A DNA stretch of 64,000 nucleotides from Bacteroidota bacterium. GTDB taxonomy: Bacteria > Bacteroidota > Bacteroidia > Chitinophagales > Chitinophagaceae. The position numbers and the translations under genes are program-made. Each line of letters begins with the position of its first letter. The first letter of the stretch is position 1. Under the pieces are notes generated by a model. That model searched no databases and was not told the origin of the DNA. It saw nothing but the letters and a program-made list of their open reading frames with translations. The stretch is taken from contig JADJZY010000013.1 of the NCBI GenBank assembly GCA_016715505.1, positions 49,842-113,841 of the forward strand, given 5' to 3'. Positions 63,357 through 64,000 of this stretch are shown one piece after another.

Positions 63357-63362
63357 AATTAT

Positions 63363-64000
63363 TTATTTTTTCCACCCAAAGCGCCATACGATTGGAGTCC
63401 TAGAGTTTCCTCTTCTCCATAACCAATCATAAGCTATGAGTATTGTCCCTGAATATTTTGAATTGATTTTGTAGCTTTTTTGAATCCCACTATAAGCCAA
63501 ATCATAATAGTATTTAGTTACCTTAAACGTTTGTATTGGAATTCCGTTTTCGTTTAATTTAAGAACAGTATTTTCATACTCATAAAAATTCGTTCATAAC
63601 CTGCTTGTAAACTAAAACCATATTGCCACTTTAAATCAGTATTTAATCCCAATCGACCTCCTTCAAAACTAAATCGAATATCCTAAAGCCAGTTCCCAAA
63701 CCAAGAACCCCTCCGAAGACCATGTTATAAGTTAAAGCATCAGTGTCTGAATCCCAATAAACCATTTAATTCAAACATTTGCAGGTTGGTTCCCATTTGC
63801 ACGATAAACCTGCCAATTTAATGATTTCTCAAACGTAACTTCAATGGAATTCCTTTCATTGAATTTGGCTTAAATCCTAACTTCTGATACTCCTCTTTAA
63901 ATCTTTGTTTTAAATTCTTTACGTCAGTGAGATTTTTTTGAGCAGATTCGACCTTTGTCCTCAAATTTGTAGAAAAACTTGCCATGTCAATTTTACTGCC
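63363..64000 (-). CDS. Outer-membrane barrel-like protein, partial (several frameshifts, runs past the window)
   Basis: The 5' end lies beyond the window. Readable pieces in order: SKIDMASFSTNLRTKVESAQ, KEEYQKLGFKPNSMKGIPLK, TFEKSLNWQVYRANGNQPAN, MVFGGVLGLGTGF, RFSFEGGRLGLNTDLKWQYG, FSLQAGYERIF, KVTKYYYDLAYSGIQKSYKI and the end GTILIAYDWLWRRGNSRTP ... RFGWKK at 63363. The alternating hydrophobic strands suggest a small outer-membrane barrel. At least four frame changes in about 640 bases, the highest density in the window. The stop lies 7 bases before the companion gene, so it belongs to the RHS operon. Confidence 0.5.

Noticed and set aside
50885..64000. att site made by duplication of the tRNA 3' end
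   Set aside because: I found no second copy of the T-arm/acceptor sequence and no integrase in the window.
1..64000. CRISPR array, rRNA genes, IS transposase or integrase
   Set aside because: No spaced direct repeats, no rRNA-like stretch and no recognisable transposase or integrase motif seen on either strand.

Overview
The window comes from the chromosome of a Bacteroidota bacterium, most likely from the Chitinophagia/Saprospiria side of the phylum. The evidence is: type IX secretion (T9SS) C-terminal sorting domains on several secreted proteins; families typical of the phylum (DUF4465, DUF5686, DUF4397, PorT-like barrels, TolB/barrel fusions, DUF6443-type RHS proteins); promoter boxes of the TAnnTTTG type; Sec signal peptides and lipoboxes on many products; and almost no Shine-Dalgarno sequences. 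No rRNA or CRISPR array is present. One tRNA-Leu(CAG) is found.

Layout. 1-2120: end of a secreted M1 aminopeptidase. 2175-7363: a cobalamin riboswitch followed by a putative vitamin B12 capture and uptake operon (DUF4465 protein, T9SS surface protein, beta-propeller lipoprotein, BtuB-like TonB receptor). 7391-13716: envelope genes (LptD, divergent amidase, MlaD-like MCE protein and OstA/LptA-like protein, the last two read as one ORF). 13938-18588: 2-oxoacid:ferredoxin oxidoreductase (alpha and beta) with a GltD-like flavoprotein. 19070-28495: secreted LamG/fibrinogen-like protein, an unknown secreted protein, a MacAB-like exporter and a DUF5686 outer-membrane protein. 28514-33345: serine biosynthesis (serC, serA, serB) plus a GlcD-type oxidase. 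33520-46794: housekeeping and envelope genes (LolA-like, ABC-2 exporter, rhomboid, aminotransferase, Mur ligase plus LD-carboxypeptidase, LpxK, RNase R). 46924-50787: LolA-like protein and a large BNR/sortilin-like protein. 50885-50968: tRNA-Leu. From there to the end lies a visibly more A+T-rich accessory segment with a TolB/barrel protein and an RHS polymorphic-toxin locus.

Two things cut across the window. First, about forty single-base frameshifts and four premature stops split otherwise well conserved genes, including ones expected to be essential or central (lptD, serA, korB). Most frameshifts lie in homopolymers and one base restores the conserved reading frame. I read most of them as residual sequencing errors rather than decay, and give such genes over their whole repaired span. 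Second, two copies of a small non-autonomous element (22604-22950 and 30986-31219) share terminal inverted repeats, flanking 6-bp repeats and a conserved fold with G-U wobble pairs. It is the best candidate here for something undescribed.

The RHS locus (54869-64000) holds a barrel-like outer-membrane protein (partial), an RHS/SpvB-like companion, a DUF6443-type RHS protein ending in an unfamiliar candidate toxin domain, and a small BamE-like lipoprotein that may be its immunity protein.
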